A DNA stretch of 64,000 nt from CAG-877 sp963645945 (GCA_963645945.1 CAVIUA010000048.1:20614-84613), one strand, 5' to 3'; counted from the first letter of the stretch, positions 19,601-26,996 are shown. Notes: generated by a model not told the origin, from the sequence alone. Numbers and translations: made by a program.

Positions 19601-20331
19601 TCACCTGGTCTTAATTTTTCATAAATTTCAATTAAAGCTTCATCAGTATTCTTAGTAGAGTCTTTAGCAATAGTATTCTTCAAATACTCATCTTCACCAA
19701 ACATCTTAAAGATATCTTCATCACTAGATAAACCAAATGCTCTAAGTAATGTAGTTAATGTAACTTTTCTAGTACGATCAATACGTACATATAAAACATC
19801 TCTAGCATCAGTTTCAAACTCTAACCAAGTACCACGTGTAGGTATAATTTGTGAAGTAATTAACTCACGACCAGATTTATCAATTTCGCGATTATAATAT
19901 ACGCTTGGAGAACGAACTAATTGTGAAACAATAACACGTTCAGCACCATTGATTACGAATGTCCCTGAATCAGTCATCATAGGCATATCACCCATGAAAA
20001 TTTCTTGTTCTTTTACTTCACCTGACTCACGGTTAAATAAACGAACCTCAACTCTTAATGGAGCAGCATAAGTACTTTCGCGATCTTTACTTTCTTTTAT
20101 TGAATATCTAGGCTCATCAAAATGATAATCCCCAAATTCAAGCGATAAAGTTCCAGAGAAATTTTCTACTGGAAATAGATCTTCGAATACTTCTTTTATA
20201 CCTGTATCTAAAAACCATTTATAAGATTTCTTTTGAACCTCTAATAAATCTTTTAGTTCATAGGTATTTCTAATTTTAGAGAAATTTCTTCTCTCACGAT
20301 AGTCACCAGATTTTACAATTTTGTATGACAC
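16687..20331 (-). CDS. rpoB: DNA-directed RNA polymerase subunit beta
   Basis: 1214 residues from GTG 20331. This start is preferred over GTG 20340 because RBS aggtgg directly abuts the latter and sits 9 bases from the former; the resulting N-terminus MSYKIVKSGDYRERRNF aligns with Bacillus RpoB. Conserved blocks: the rifampicin region SQLSQFMDQTNPIAELTNKRRLSALGPGG, GLITSLA, and C-terminal GGKAQFGGQRFGEMEVWALYAYGA. The last ~75 residues are an Asp/Glu-rich tail with almost no Lys/Arg, longer than the acidic tail seen in Bacillus. It pairs with rpoC by a one-base overlap. Confidence 0.99.
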   Translation of the reverse strand: MSYKIVKSGDYRERRNFSKIRNTYELKDLLEVQKKSYKWFLDTGIKEVFEDLFPVENFSGTLSLEFGDYHFDEPRYSIKESKDRESTYAAPLRVEVRLFNRESGEVKEQEIFMGDMPMMTDSGTFVINGAERVIVSQLVRSPSVYYNREIDKSGRELITSQIIPTRGTWLEFETDARDVLYVRIDRTRKVTLTTLLRAFGLSSDEDIFKMFGEDEYLKNTIAKDSTKNTDEALIEIYEKLRPGEPVTLDSSKNQIITRFFDEFRYDLARVGRYKFNRKLNVLDRMLDQVLAEDITNNGEVVLEKGTQITKANIDVLKGALANGFGLKEVKVNDELDQYNKVQIVKIVNPTDKKKKIDVIGNDQSIDVKRLTISDVYASVSYYLNLLQGVGNFDEIDHLGNRRIRQVGELLQNQFRIGVSRMERVVRERMTTQEMEEVTPKTLINIRPVTAAMKEFFGSSQLSQFMDQTNPIAELTNKRRLSALGPGGLSRDRAGVEVRDVNSSHYGRICPIESPEGPNIGLITSLASYAKIDEYGFIMTPYRKVVNCQITDDVQYLTADEELDYIISQSTVDTDESNTIISELVNARFRGENILAKPEQVDYIDVSPQQVVSVTTSCIPFLEHDDATRASMGANMQRQAMPLIKTEAPYVGTGVEFIAAKDSGVEVIAKNDGIVEYVDAKKVVVKTKEGKDTYRLANFELANSSICSHQRPIVHVGDKVKADKTILADGNSTDKGELALGKNMTVAFMTFNGYNYEDAVILNENLVKDDKYTSLHLEDYEMQCRETKLGPEEITRDIPNVSEEARRNLDENGIITIGTEVKEGDILVGKVTPKGMAELTSEEKLLHAIFGEKTREVRDTSLRVPHGGDGIVHDIKIYSRKDNDELPAGVSKVIRVYIIQKRKIQVGDKMSGRHGNKGVISLILPQEDMPYLPDGTPVDIMLNPQGVPSRMNFGQILEIHMGMACKKLGVHIATPVFDGAHIDDIKAMMKEAGMDEDGKTVLYDGRTGEAFDHRIAVGVMYMIKLHHMVDDKLHARSTGPYSLVTQQPLGGKAQFGGQRFGEMEVWALYAYGAAHTLQEILTVKSDDVIGRVKVYESIIKGQEINQAGVPESFRVLMKEFQALGLDISIINDDGETLQLKEIEEAEDRDDNNSSIEEFENSPVAEVVSEPDGEEEPYDDGDDEFEDEEKEFEEDYEDFMNDEFNEDEDFEEGADL

Positions 20332-20404
20332 TAATTTCACCCACCTAACATAAACAAAAGCATAACTTGTAGATTTTTTATTACTAAAAAAGTCAGCAAC
20401 TTAT

Positions 20405-20434
20405 ATTATCGCCACAAAATTAACGAAAAGTCAA
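20405..20434 (-). promoter_or_regulatory. Promoter of rpoB-rpoC
   Basis: TTGACT (20429-20434), 18-base spacer, GATAAT (20405-20410). The -35 abuts the stop of the upstream methyltransferase gene. Confidence 0.65.
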
Positions 20435-21019
20435 TCATAAACTACATTTAATTATAAAAAACCCTTTACTCTTTTTTAATATATCAACAGTATATATTTT
20501 TTCCAAGTCGACAATTAGCGATTTTGCACCCTGCTCCTTACGAATAACCAAGAAAAGCTTTCCATCATCTTCTAAGTAATTCTTTGCATTCATCACTATA
20601 TCATAGACTACTTTTTTACCAGCCCTTATCGGAGGGTTAGTAATAATAGAAGAGTATTTAGAAGACACATTTTGATAAACATCGCTTTCAAATATAGATA
20701 CATCTGAAACACCATTTTCTTTAGCGTTTCTAGTAGCCAAATGCAAAGCACGTAAGTTAACATCCACCATATCAACATGTGCCGAAGTAAGTTTACTAAT
20801 TACAATACCAAATACTCCATAACCGCAACCCATATCAAGAATTTTGCCTCCAACCTCTTCAAGCGGGATTGATTCAAGAAGAAGTCTACTGCCAAAATCC
20901 AAACCGTCCTTTGAAAAAACACCATTATCGGTTAAAAATGTAAATTTATTACCAAGTACCATACATGTCGTTTTCTTTACATTACTAGGTAATTTATCAT
21001 TAGTAAAATATTGTCCCAT
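20435..21019 (-). CDS. YbxB-like class I SAM-dependent methyltransferase (RsmC/RsmD-like)
   Basis: 194 residues. SAM-binding motif I is ILDMGCGYGVFGI, acidic residue in VDMVDVN, and the substrate/catalytic motif IV is NPPIR, typical of RsmC-family N2-guanine rRNA methyltransferases. The N-terminal half of RsmC is absent, as in Firmicute YbxB. ATG 21019 has aggag 8 bases upstream; the longer open frame upstream is poly-Phe/Arg leader sequence and not coding. Location between rplL and rpoB is exactly that of ybxB in B. subtilis. Likely acts on 16S rRNA; the target base is not proven. Confidence 0.88.
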   Translation of the reverse strand: MGQYFTNDKLPSNVKKTTCMVLGNKFTFLTDNGVFSKDGLDFGSRLLLESIPLEEVGGKILDMGCGYGVFGIVISKLTSAHVDMVDVNLRALHLATRNAKENGVSDVSIFESDVYQNVSSKYSSIITNPPIRAGKKVVYDIVMNAKNYLEDDGKLFLVIRKEQGAKSLIVDLEKIYTVDILKKSKGFFIIKCSL

Positions 21020-21034
21020 GTAATATCTCCTACG

Positions 21035-21080
21035 AAAAAAAAAGAAGAAGAAAACCTCCATAAAAATATTAGTTTTCTTC
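21035..21080 (-). terminator. Attenuator-like hairpin in the ybxB leader
   Basis: Perfect 9-bp stem gaagaaaac/gttttcttc on the minus strand, followed by ttc and nine T's, sits between a strong promoter (21093-21121) and the RBS/ATG of the methyltransferase gene. It looks like a transcription terminator inside the 5' UTR. Confidence 0.55.
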
Positions 21081-21092
21081 CTTTCGAAACAT

Positions 21093-21121
21093 ATATTACA
21101 ACAAAAATACATATATGTCAA
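21093..21121 (-). promoter_or_regulatory. Promoter of the ybxB-like gene
   Basis: TTGACA, 17-base spacer, TAATAT on the minus strand, downstream of the rplL terminator. Confidence 0.8.
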
Positions 21122-21171
21122 ACATTTTTTATACTTTTTTACAACATTTTTACACACTAGTTGTTTAAAAA

Positions 21172-21199
21172 GAAAAAAGAAGTTAATTACTTAACTTCT
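21172..21199 (-). terminator. Terminator of rplJ-rplL overlapping the rplL stop
   Basis: Minus-strand agaagttaa/ttaacttct perfect stem and T-run; the rplL TAA lies in the hairpin. Confidence 0.88.
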
Positions 21200-21555
21200 A
21201 CAGTAGCTCCAGCTTCTTCTAACTTAGCTTTAATTTCATCAGCTTCAGCTTTAGCAATGTTTTCTTTAACAACACCGTTTGAATCAACGATATCTTTAGA
21301 TTCTTTTAATCCTAAACCAGTAATTTCTTTAACAACTTTAATAACAGCAACTTTAGCAGCTCCAGCATCAGCTATTGAAACAGTAACTGTACTTGGACCT
21401 TCTTCAGCAGCAGCTCCAGCAGCTGGTGCAGCAACAGCAACAGCACTTGGATCTACACCAAATTCTTCCTTCATTGCATCTACTAATTCTTTAATTTCTA
21501 ATAAGTTCATTTCTTTTAAACTACTGATAAATTCATCTCTTGTTAATTTAGCCAT
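21187..21555 (-). CDS. rplL: 50S ribosomal protein L7/L12
   Basis: 122 residues; stalk protein that recruits translational GTPases. N-terminal dimerisation part LTRDEFISSLKEMNLLEIKELV, a flexible Ala-rich hinge (AVAVAAPAAGAAAEEG), and a C-terminal domain with AKVAVIKVVKEITGLGLKE. Standard size. Downstream of rplJ by 32 bases; the stop codon is embedded in the operon terminator. Confidence 0.99.
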   Translation of the reverse strand: MAKLTRDEFISSLKEMNLLEIKELVDAMKEEFGVDPSAVAVAAPAAGAAAEEGPSTVTVSIADAGAAKVAVIKVVKEITGLGLKESKDIVDSNGVVKENIAKAEADEIKAKLEEAGATVEVK

Positions 21556-21587
21556 TTTTCTTTTCCTCCCTATATTTTATATTTTAA

Positions 21588-22079
21588 TTAATTTTCTTTT
21601 TGTTGACTATATAAGTCTAAGCAGATAGATAAGTCTCTTGCGATACCCATCATACCACCAGCAAGCATAGTAAGTAATCCTTCTCTTGAAGGTATAGTAG
21701 CATATTCAGCTAATTTTGCTTGATCAGCCTTTTCTCCATCTACAATCCCTACTTTTAAAACTAATGCTGGATGACTTTTAGCAAATTCAGCCAAAGTCTT
21801 TATTGGCGCGATTTGATCTTCACCATATGCAAAAGCACTAGGACCAGTTAATGATTCATTTAAATCAATTCCTAAATCATTGAAAGCACGAGCCATTAGA
21901 GTATTTTTATATACTTTATAATCTGAATTAGACTCTCTTAACTTAATACGTAATTCCTTAGCTTCACTATCAGTAATACCACGATAATCGAATAAAACTA
22001 TAGTTTTAGCAGTTTGAACACGATCTTTAATTTCATCAATAACACCTTGTTTTTGCTTTAAGATTGCTTCACTTGCCAT
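21588..22079 (-). CDS. rplJ: 50S ribosomal protein L10
   Basis: 163 residues; anchors the L7/L12 stalk dimers to 23S rRNA. Typical N-terminal KQGVIDEIKDRVQTAKTIVLFDYRGIT and the VYKNTLMARAF segment; the C-terminal helix binds L12. Preceded by a full L10-type autoregulatory leader with an attenuator and a consensus promoter. Followed by rplL. Confidence 0.99.
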   Translation of the reverse strand: MASEAILKQKQGVIDEIKDRVQTAKTIVLFDYRGITDSEAKELRIKLRESNSDYKVYKNTLMARAFNDLGIDLNESLTGPSAFAYGEDQIAPIKTLAEFAKSHPALVLKVGIVDGEKADQAKLAEYATIPSREGLLTMLAGGMMGIARDLSICLDLYSQQKEN

Positions 22080-22104
22080 AAAACACCTCCTTATTTTATT
22101 GTAA

Positions 22105-22214
22105 GGATGCCATAAAAAAGTTTCTTAACTATATAGACAGCCAAGAAACTTTTAATACTCTATAAAGTCCTCGGTAGGATTTATTTGTATACCTACTGTC
22201 TATGGCACCAACAA
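22105..22214 (-). promoter_or_regulatory. L10 leader: autoregulatory RNA of rplJ-rplL
   Basis: Minus-strand leader between promoter and rplJ. It contains the L10-type core (aatcctaccgagga with upstream partner taggta), closing pairs gtgccat/atggcat, and a segment atagacag that can pair with ctgtctat downstream. In Firmicutes L10(L12)4 binds such leaders to shut off its own operon. Confidence 0.8.
22114..22152 (-). terminator. Attenuator hairpin in the L10 leader
   Basis: Stem aagtttctt/aagaaactt followed by T's. The alternative pairing atagacag-ctgtctat uses the loop of this hairpin, so the two folds exclude each other (terminator versus antiterminator). Confidence 0.75.
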
Positions 22215-22223
22215 ATTGTCTTT

Positions 22224-22252
22224 ATTATAACCTATAAAATCCTATTTGTCAA
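22224..22252 (-). promoter_or_regulatory. Promoter of rplJ-rplL
   Basis: Perfect consensus TTGACA, 17-base spacer, TATAAT; the -35 overlaps the rplA stop region. Confidence 0.93.
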
Positions 22253-22937
22253 AATTATTTTCAACTTTTATTCCAGGACCCATTGTAGAAGCTATAGAAA
22301 TGTTTTTAACATAATCACCTTTTACAGTTGCAGGTCTTAATTTAATTATATGAGTAACAAATGCATCAAGGTTAGCAAGTAAATCTTCATCTGAGAAAGA
22401 AACTTTACCAATGATACCATGAATGTTACCATAACTATCAGTTCTATATTCAACACGACCAGCTTTTACTTCTTCAATAGCTTTAACTACGTCTAAAGTA
22501 ACTGTACCAGTTTTAGGATTTGGCATTAAACCTTTAGGTCCTAAAACCTTACCTAATTTACCTAATAAAGGCATCATATCAGGTGTAGCTATCATAGTAT
22601 CGAAATCAAACCAATTTTCTTTTTCGATTTTTTCAAGCATATCAACATCACCAACATAGTCAGCTCCTGCCTCTTTAGCTTGATTAGCTTTTTCACCTCT
22701 TGCAATTACTAAAACTTTCTTAGTCTTACCAGTTCCTTTAGGAAGTACTATAGCACCTCTTAATTGTTGATCTGCTTTCTTAGTATCAAGATTTAATCTC
22801 ATTGCTACTTCAACAGAACCATCAAAAGAACTAGTAGAAGTCATTTTTACTAACTTAATAGCTTCTTCTTTTGTATATACTTTATTCTTTTCTATTTTTG
22901 AAAGAGCTTCAGTATATTTCTTACTTCTTCTTTTCAT
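22242..22937 (-). CDS. rplA: 50S ribosomal protein L1
   Basis: 231 residues; L1-stalk protein and, in many bacteria, translational repressor of its own operon. N-terminal KRRSKKYTEAL, the domain II segment GDVDMLEKI, MMPLLGKLGKVLGPKGLMPNPKTGT (family signature), and the C-terminal RPATVKGDYVKNI. Downstream of rplK, with an 88-base spacer that can fold. Confidence 0.99.
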   Translation of the reverse strand: MKRRSKKYTEALSKIEKNKVYTKEEAIKLVKMTSTSSFDGSVEVAMRLNLDTKKADQQLRGAIVLPKGTGKTKKVLVIARGEKANQAKEAGADYVGDVDMLEKIEKENWFDFDTMIATPDMMPLLGKLGKVLGPKGLMPNPKTGTVTLDVVKAIEEVKAGRVEYRTDSYGNIHGIIGKVSFSDEDLLANLDAFVTHIIKLRPATVKGDYVKNISIASTMGPGIKVENNFDK

Positions 22938-22951
22938 TTTCTTTCCTCCTT

Positions 22952-23007
22952 ATGTGGTAAAAGCGGATATTAATTTTAATTTTCCTTCCACATAGGTAAA
23001 CCCTATA
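22952..23007 (-). promoter_or_regulatory. Possible structured intercistronic RNA between rplK and rplA
   Basis: Minus strand: atgtgg (22988-22993) pairs with ccacat (22952-22957) just before the rplA RBS, while the adjoining cctat can pair with upstream atagg. The two stems share bases, so it could be an L1-type control site. Weak evidence. Confidence 0.3.
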
Positions 23008-23025
23008 TGATCAATTACTTAAGAA

Positions 23026-23457
23026 TTACTCTTGACCTTCAACAGCAATTCCCATATTTTTAGCAGTTCCTGCTACGATTTTCATAGCTTCTTCTACAGA
23101 ATATGCATTTAAATCAGGTAATTTGATTTCTGCAATTTCTCTTAATTGAGCTTCTGTAATTGTACCAACAACTTCTTTAGAACCCTTAACGGAACCTTTA
23201 TTGATTTTTGCATATTTCTTCAATAAGAAACTAGCTGGTGGAGTTTTAATAACAAAATCAAAACTTCTATCATCATATACAGAGATTTCTACTGGTAAGA
23301 TGTCACCCATTTTGTCTCTAGTTGCATCATTATATTTAGTACAAAAATCTTGAAGATTGATTCCTGCTGGACCTAAAACAGTTCCTACTGGTGGAGCTGG
23401 TGTAGCTTTTCCTGCTGGAATTTGTAATTTAATTTTCTTTATTGCTTCCTTTGCCAC
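23026..23457 (-). CDS. rplK: 50S ribosomal protein L11
   Basis: 143 residues; binds the GTPase-associated region of 23S rRNA. MAKEAIKKIKLQIPAGKATPAPPVGTVLGPAGINL is the classic N-terminus; C-terminal RNA-binding half includes VVGTITEAQLREIAEIKLPDLNA. GTG 23457 is preferred to GTG 23464-23466 because RBS aggagg abuts the latter and is 8 bases from the former, and the family starts at MAK. Confidence 0.98.
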   Translation of the reverse strand: MAKEAIKKIKLQIPAGKATPAPPVGTVLGPAGINLQDFCTKYNDATRDKMGDILPVEISVYDDRSFDFVIKTPPASFLLKKYAKINKGSVKGSKEVVGTITEAQLREIAEIKLPDLNAYSVEEAMKIVAGTAKNMGIAVEGQE

Positions 23458-23587
23458 GAAAAACACCTCCTATAATTTTTCTCACGTGTTACGTGCACTA
23501 TTACTGATAAATTCTATTCTCATCCCGCTTCATAAATGAAAACATCACTTATCAATAACATCTATATTAAATAAATATAGCCATTAA

Positions 23588-23616
23588 ATAATATCATAAA
23601 GATCTATATATTTCAA
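23588..23616 (-). promoter_or_regulatory. Promoter of rplK-rplA
   Basis: TTGAAA, 17-base spacer, TATTAT immediately after nusG; leaves a leader of about 120 bases. Confidence 0.75.
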
Positions 23617-23621
23617 GAACT

Positions 23622-24155
23622 TTACGCTTTTTCTATCTGTCCAAGTTCAACTTCAACAGAAGTTTCTTGTCCAAACAAATCAACAAGTAACATAACTTTT
23701 TGATTAGGTAAATCTACAGAATCAACTTTTCCATACATACCGTTGAATGGTCCAGATATTATCTTAACTTTAGCACCAACAGTAAGTTCTTTATCAACAT
23801 CAAGTCTACTAATACCCATATTACCTAAAATCTTATCAACTTCAGCTGGTTGTAATGGTGTTGGCTTAGCTCCTTTTCCAGAAGATCCAATGAAACCAGT
23901 AACTCCAGGAGTATTACGTACAACATACCAAGCCTCATCTGTCATAACCATTTCAACTAAAATGTATCCAGGAAACATTTTCTTAATTTTTTCTTTTGTT
24001 ACACCATCTTTTACTTCAACAACTTTTTCTTCAGGTATAACAACTCTAAATATATAATCTTGCATATCCATTGATTCGGAACGCATTTCTAACTTTTCTT
24101 TAACTTTATTCTCATGTCCAGAATAAGTATTAACTACATACCATTGTTTTTCCAT
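23622..24155 (-). CDS. nusG: Transcription termination/antitermination factor NusG
   Basis: 177 residues. The N-terminal NGN domain WYVVNTYSGHENKVKEKL contacts RNA polymerase; FPGYILVEMVMTDEAWYVVRNTPGVTGFIG is the family core. The C-terminal KOW domain includes GAKVKIISGPFNGMYGKVDSV. Ten bases after secE, the usual secE-nusG pair. Confidence 0.99.
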   Translation of the reverse strand: MEKQWYVVNTYSGHENKVKEKLEMRSESMDMQDYIFRVVIPEEKVVEVKDGVTKEKIKKMFPGYILVEMVMTDEAWYVVRNTPGVTGFIGSSGKGAKPTPLQPAEVDKILGNMGISRLDVDKELTVGAKVKIISGPFNGMYGKVDSVDLPNQKVMLLVDLFGQETSVEVELGQIEKA

Positions 24156-24165
24156 AATTTACCTC

Positions 24166-24447
24166 CTATATTAATGATTGAATTAAAGCAAATATAACTT
24201 CAATTAAATAAAAGAATAAAGAACAAAATATGATGAAAACAATTGTTGCTATGGAATATCTAACCATGTCTTCTTTACTTGGCCAATGAACTTTAGAAAT
24301 TTCACTTTTTACACCATGGCAAAATATTCTAAATCTAACCCAGAGACTTTTTTTACTTTCAGAACTTTTATTACTCTTCTTAGTATCTTTTTTTATTTCC
24401 TTTTTATTCTTATTCTCAGTAGACTTTTTAGTTTTTTCTGTAGCCAT
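24166..24447 (-). CDS. secE: Preprotein translocase subunit SecE
   Basis: 93 residues. The C-terminal half carries the SecE core KSEISKVHWPSKEDMVRYSIATIVF followed by one transmembrane helix. The first ~40 residues are an unusual Lys/Ser/Thr-rich extension that makes it longer than the ~60-residue Firmicute SecE. It clamps SecY in the membrane. Upstream of nusG; rpmG, which normally precedes secE, is not seen here. Confidence 0.96.
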   Translation of the reverse strand: MATEKTKKSTENKNKKEIKKDTKKSNKSSESKKSLWVRFRIFCHGVKSEISKVHWPSKEDMVRYSIATIVFIIFCSLFFYLIEVIFALIQSLI

Positions 24448-24481
24448 ATTTAATCATTCTCCTTAGATTAATTATTCAAAA

Positions 24482-24501
24482 TAAAAACACTTCCAAGTGC
24501 T
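24482..24501 (-). terminator. Terminator-like hairpin before secE
   Basis: Minus-strand gcactt/aagtgt stem then ttttatttt. It could end the upstream gene's transcript, but it lies downstream of the secE promoter -10, so transcripts from that promoter would begin at its 5' arm. Confidence 0.6.
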
Positions 24502-24508
24502 CATCTAT

Positions 24509-24537
24509 AAAATAGCATAAACACCAAGAAATGTCAA
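24509..24537 (-). promoter_or_regulatory. Promoter of secE-nusG
   Basis: TTGACA, 17-base spacer, TATTTT on the minus strand, right after the stop of the upstream gene. Confidence 0.7.
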
Positions 24538-24546
24538 ACAATTTAT

Positions 24547-25281
24547 CTAAAATTGTGTTATTAAAACCAAAATAGCAAAAATAACACCTATCATTGCGAC
24601 AATAAATGGTACTATAAAGAAGCTAACATATGCTGAATTATCATTTCTTCTACCTAGTTGACCATAAATACCATCATTTATTTTTCTATTGGCTGGATCA
24701 GGCTTACCTAAAAGACTATGTCCATTAGATTTAACCAAGGCATTTCCCATACCAAGAGAATTACCATTAGAATAATCTGTTGAAGTACCATTTACTTCTT
24801 TTTCTAATTCTTCTAAATCTCTTCTTCTCTTCTCCATGATATAGTCATTATAATAAACTCCAGCGCCACGTTCAAAAATACCTCTATAATAAGGAACATC
24901 ACCTTCAGGTAAATATATTTCAAACATGTCAAAATTATCTCTCAAAAAAGCTTTATTAATATAAATTTGATCAGGAAAATGACAGTGAATGCCAACACCA
25001 ATATCACTAAGATCAGAAATATTTTCTCTAACAATGTCCCTCTTTTGCATACCATTAGATCCATCAGCAATTGCTAAATTATCAAATTTTATTTGCTGAT
25101 AAGAACCATTTAAGATATGAATATTGTTAGGATCAAATGAAGTTATGTAGCAACCCTTTTCATGAATGTATCTCATAGCACTATCCATGCCTAACTTTAA
25201 TGGCAAGATACTGTCTTCATCATAATGAAGTTCATACCATTCGCTTAGAGTAATACTATTAGAATCATCAATTCTATTCAT
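24547..25281 (-). CDS. Unknown membrane-anchored protein with weak protein-kinase-like region
   Basis: 244 residues. I do not recognise the family. Residues ~30-70 read MRYIHEKGCYITSFDPNNIHIL then KFDNLA, which resembles the catalytic loop of Ser/Thr kinases (YIHxxGxxHRDLKPxNI) and the following DFG, but the key HRD and DFG residues are not conserved and no Gly-loop or lysine is seen. A charged RRRDLEELEKE stretch (~150-165) and a Ser/Asn-rich linker lead to one C-terminal transmembrane helix. ATG 25281 has agggtga 6 bases upstream. It sits between sigH and secE, where B. subtilis has rpmGB. Could be a pseudokinase or an unrelated fold. Confidence 0.5.
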   Translation of the reverse strand: MNRIDDSNSITLSEWYELHYDEDSILPLKLGMDSAMRYIHEKGCYITSFDPNNIHILNGSYQQIKFDNLAIADGSNGMQKRDIVRENISDLSDIGVGIHCHFPDQIYINKAFLRDNFDMFEIYLPEGDVPYYRGIFERGAGVYYNDYIMEKRRRDLEELEKEVNGTSTDYSNGNSLGMGNALVKSNGHSLLGKPDPANRKINDGIYGQLGRRNDNSAYVSFFIVPFIVAMIGVIFAILVLITQF

Positions 25282-25332
25282 ACGCACTCACCCTACTATA
25301 ATTGTAAAGCAAAATTTTCAAAAATACAAACA

Positions 25333-25914
25333 TTAATAAACATTTTTAAATCTTTCATGTAAAACTTTTCTTATTTTATAAAGTCTACCATCAACAGTAG
25401 TAATAGGTATATCAAGTAACCTACTAATTTCTTTATAACTAAAACCATTATACCTAAGTTCAAAAATAGAACTATCTCCAATATTAAATAAAGATTTATA
25501 ATAAATAAACTGTCTTTCTAACAACTCTTCATCAAAATAATAATCTAAGTTTTTATCATCTTTAATATTACAGTAAAATTCTTCACCTAAAGAAGTATTT
25601 AAATAATAATGTTTATTGCTACTCATCTTTCTACAAAAAGATAAGATTCTTCGCTCAACACAAATACAAGCAAAAGTATAAAATAAAGCTCCAGACTTTT
25701 CATCATACTTATCAATTGCGTCATTCAAAGCAATTAAACCTTCTTGTACTAAATCATCAAAGTCTACTCTTGCCCATTTAGCTGACATAGAATACTTTGA
25801 TGCTAACTTTTTAACTATAGGAATATACTTATTAAACATAATTTTCCTAGCTTCTTCATCATTTTCTTTAACTAAATAAACAACTTCATAATCATTTATT
25901 TTTTTATAATCCAT
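25333..25914 (-). CDS. sigH: RNA polymerase sigma factor SigH (Spo0H)-like
   Basis: 193 residues, sigma-70 family with regions 2 and 4. Region 2 contains FDDLVQEGLIALNDAIDKYD and the YTFACICVERRIL helix for -10 recognition; region 4 ends in a helix-turn-helix FSYKEISRLLDIPITTVDGRLYKIRK. Slightly shorter than the Bacillus 218 residues. The gene order mrnC-rlmB-sigH-...-secE-nusG is that of B. subtilis around sigH, which supports this over other small sigma factors. SigH drives transition-state and early sporulation genes. Confidence 0.85.
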   Translation of the reverse strand: MDYKKINDYEVVYLVKENDEEARKIMFNKYIPIVKKLASKYSMSAKWARVDFDDLVQEGLIALNDAIDKYDEKSGALFYTFACICVERRILSFCRKMSSNKHYYLNTSLGEEFYCNIKDDKNLDYYFDEELLERQFIYYKSLFNIGDSSIFELRYNGFSYKEISRLLDIPITTVDGRLYKIRKVLHERFKNVY

Positions 25915-25921
25915 AAACCCT

Positions 25922-26620
25922 CTACTTTCTATTACGGATTACTTCGTATATCATAATACCAGATGCTACAGATGCATTTAAACTATTTGTAGTTCCATAC
26001 ATTGGTATTTTAGCAATAAAGTCACAGGCATTTTTAACAAGTTTAGACATACCAGATCCTTCATTACCAATTACTAATGCAATTTTTGATGAATAATCTA
26101 TACTTCTATAATCAACACTATCCTCTAAAGCTGTACCAACTATCCAAAAACCATTTTTCTTAAGTTCATCTATTGCCGAAACCAAATTAGTAACAGTAAC
26201 AATATTAACATTATCCAAAGTACCTGCACTAGTTTTCATTACAGTAGAATTAACTTGAGTTTGACGATCCTTTGGCATGATAATAGCATCAACTTTAGCG
26301 GCCTCGCAAGTTCTTATTATAGCTCCAAGATTATGTGGATCTTCTAAATGATCTAATATTACAAAAAAACAAGCATCTTCATTTAATACATCAGATATAT
26401 CTTTATACTTATAATCCGGAATAAATAGTATTATACCTTGATGAACTCCTGATGCCAAATGATCAATTTCTTTTTTTGACTTGTATTGAATAGGTACTTT
26501 TCTCTTTTCTATTAAGGATTTTATTTCTTTATCACTAAAACCGTCTTGTAAAATAATTTTTTGAATTATTTTTCCATTTTCTAATAATTCTTTTGCAACA
26601 TTTCTACCATAAACCAACAT
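25922..26620 (-). CDS. rlmB: 23S rRNA (guanosine-2'-O)-methyltransferase RlmB (TrmH/SpoU family)
   Basis: 232 residues. The N-terminal substrate-binding domain starts MLVYGRNVAKELL. The SPOUT domain motifs are LDHLEDPHNLGAIIRTCEA (motif 1), IALVIGNEGSGMS (motif 2) and IPMYGTTNSLNASVASGI (motif 3), forming the trefoil-knot SAM site. ATG 26620 with aggtg 6 bases upstream was chosen over the GTG at 26629. It begins one base after the mrnC stop region and runs into sigH. Confidence 0.95.
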   Translation of the reverse strand: MLVYGRNVAKELLENGKIIQKIILQDGFSDKEIKSLIEKRKVPIQYKSKKEIDHLASGVHQGIILFIPDYKYKDISDVLNEDACFFVILDHLEDPHNLGAIIRTCEAAKVDAIIMPKDRQTQVNSTVMKTSAGTLDNVNIVTVTNLVSAIDELKKNGFWIVGTALEDSVDYRSIDYSSKIALVIGNEGSGMSKLVKNACDFIAKIPMYGTTNSLNASVASGIMIYEVIRNRK

Positions 26621-26621
26621 A

Positions 26622-26996
26622 TTAATCACCTAAAATAAATTTCATTATCTCATTTATTCTTTCTTTTTTATTTTGAAGTTCTAAATAACCAATGATAGCT
26701 TCTAATCCAGTTGCATACTTATAAGTAATAATATCGCAACTTTTGGGGTGAGAAGTAGTCTTATAATTCCTAGCTCTCTTAAATACACTAATTTCATCTT
26801 CATATAAGAAATTATCATCAATCATTTTCGTTAAATATTTAGCTTGATTATTAGCACTAACATAAGAAATAGCTTCTTTCTGTAAGTCATTTACATTACC
26901 AATACCAGATAAAACTAAATGCTTTCTAACATAATTTTCATAAATAGTATCACCTAAATACGCTAAAACCAATACATTAATTTCATTAACATTCAT
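26622..26996 (-). CDS. mrnC: Mini-ribonuclease III
   Basis: 124 residues. An RNase III catalytic domain without dsRNA-binding domain, which matures 23S rRNA in Firmicutes. NVLVLAYLGDTIYENYVRKHL contains the catalytic acidic patch and YKYATGLEAIIGYLEL the second acidic motif (usually EAxxGYLYL). ATG 26996 is preferred over GTG 27005, which lies too close to agga. It follows cysS as in B. subtilis. Confidence 0.95.
   Translation of the reverse strand: MNVNEINVLVLAYLGDTIYENYVRKHLVLSGIGNVNDLQKEAISYVSANNQAKYLTKMIDDNFLYEDEISVFKRARNYKTTSHPKSCDIITYKYATGLEAIIGYLELQNKKERINEIMKFILGD

Noticed and set aside
20435..21157. 240-residue version of the YbxB-like protein
   Set aside because: The extra N-terminus is Cys/Lys/Phe-rich, crosses a promoter and hairpin, and lacks an RBS; ATG 21019 has a good one.
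23480..23495. CACGTG-centred sequence in the rplK leader as a parS site
   Set aside because: About six mismatches to parS outside the central hexamer and no palindromic flanks.
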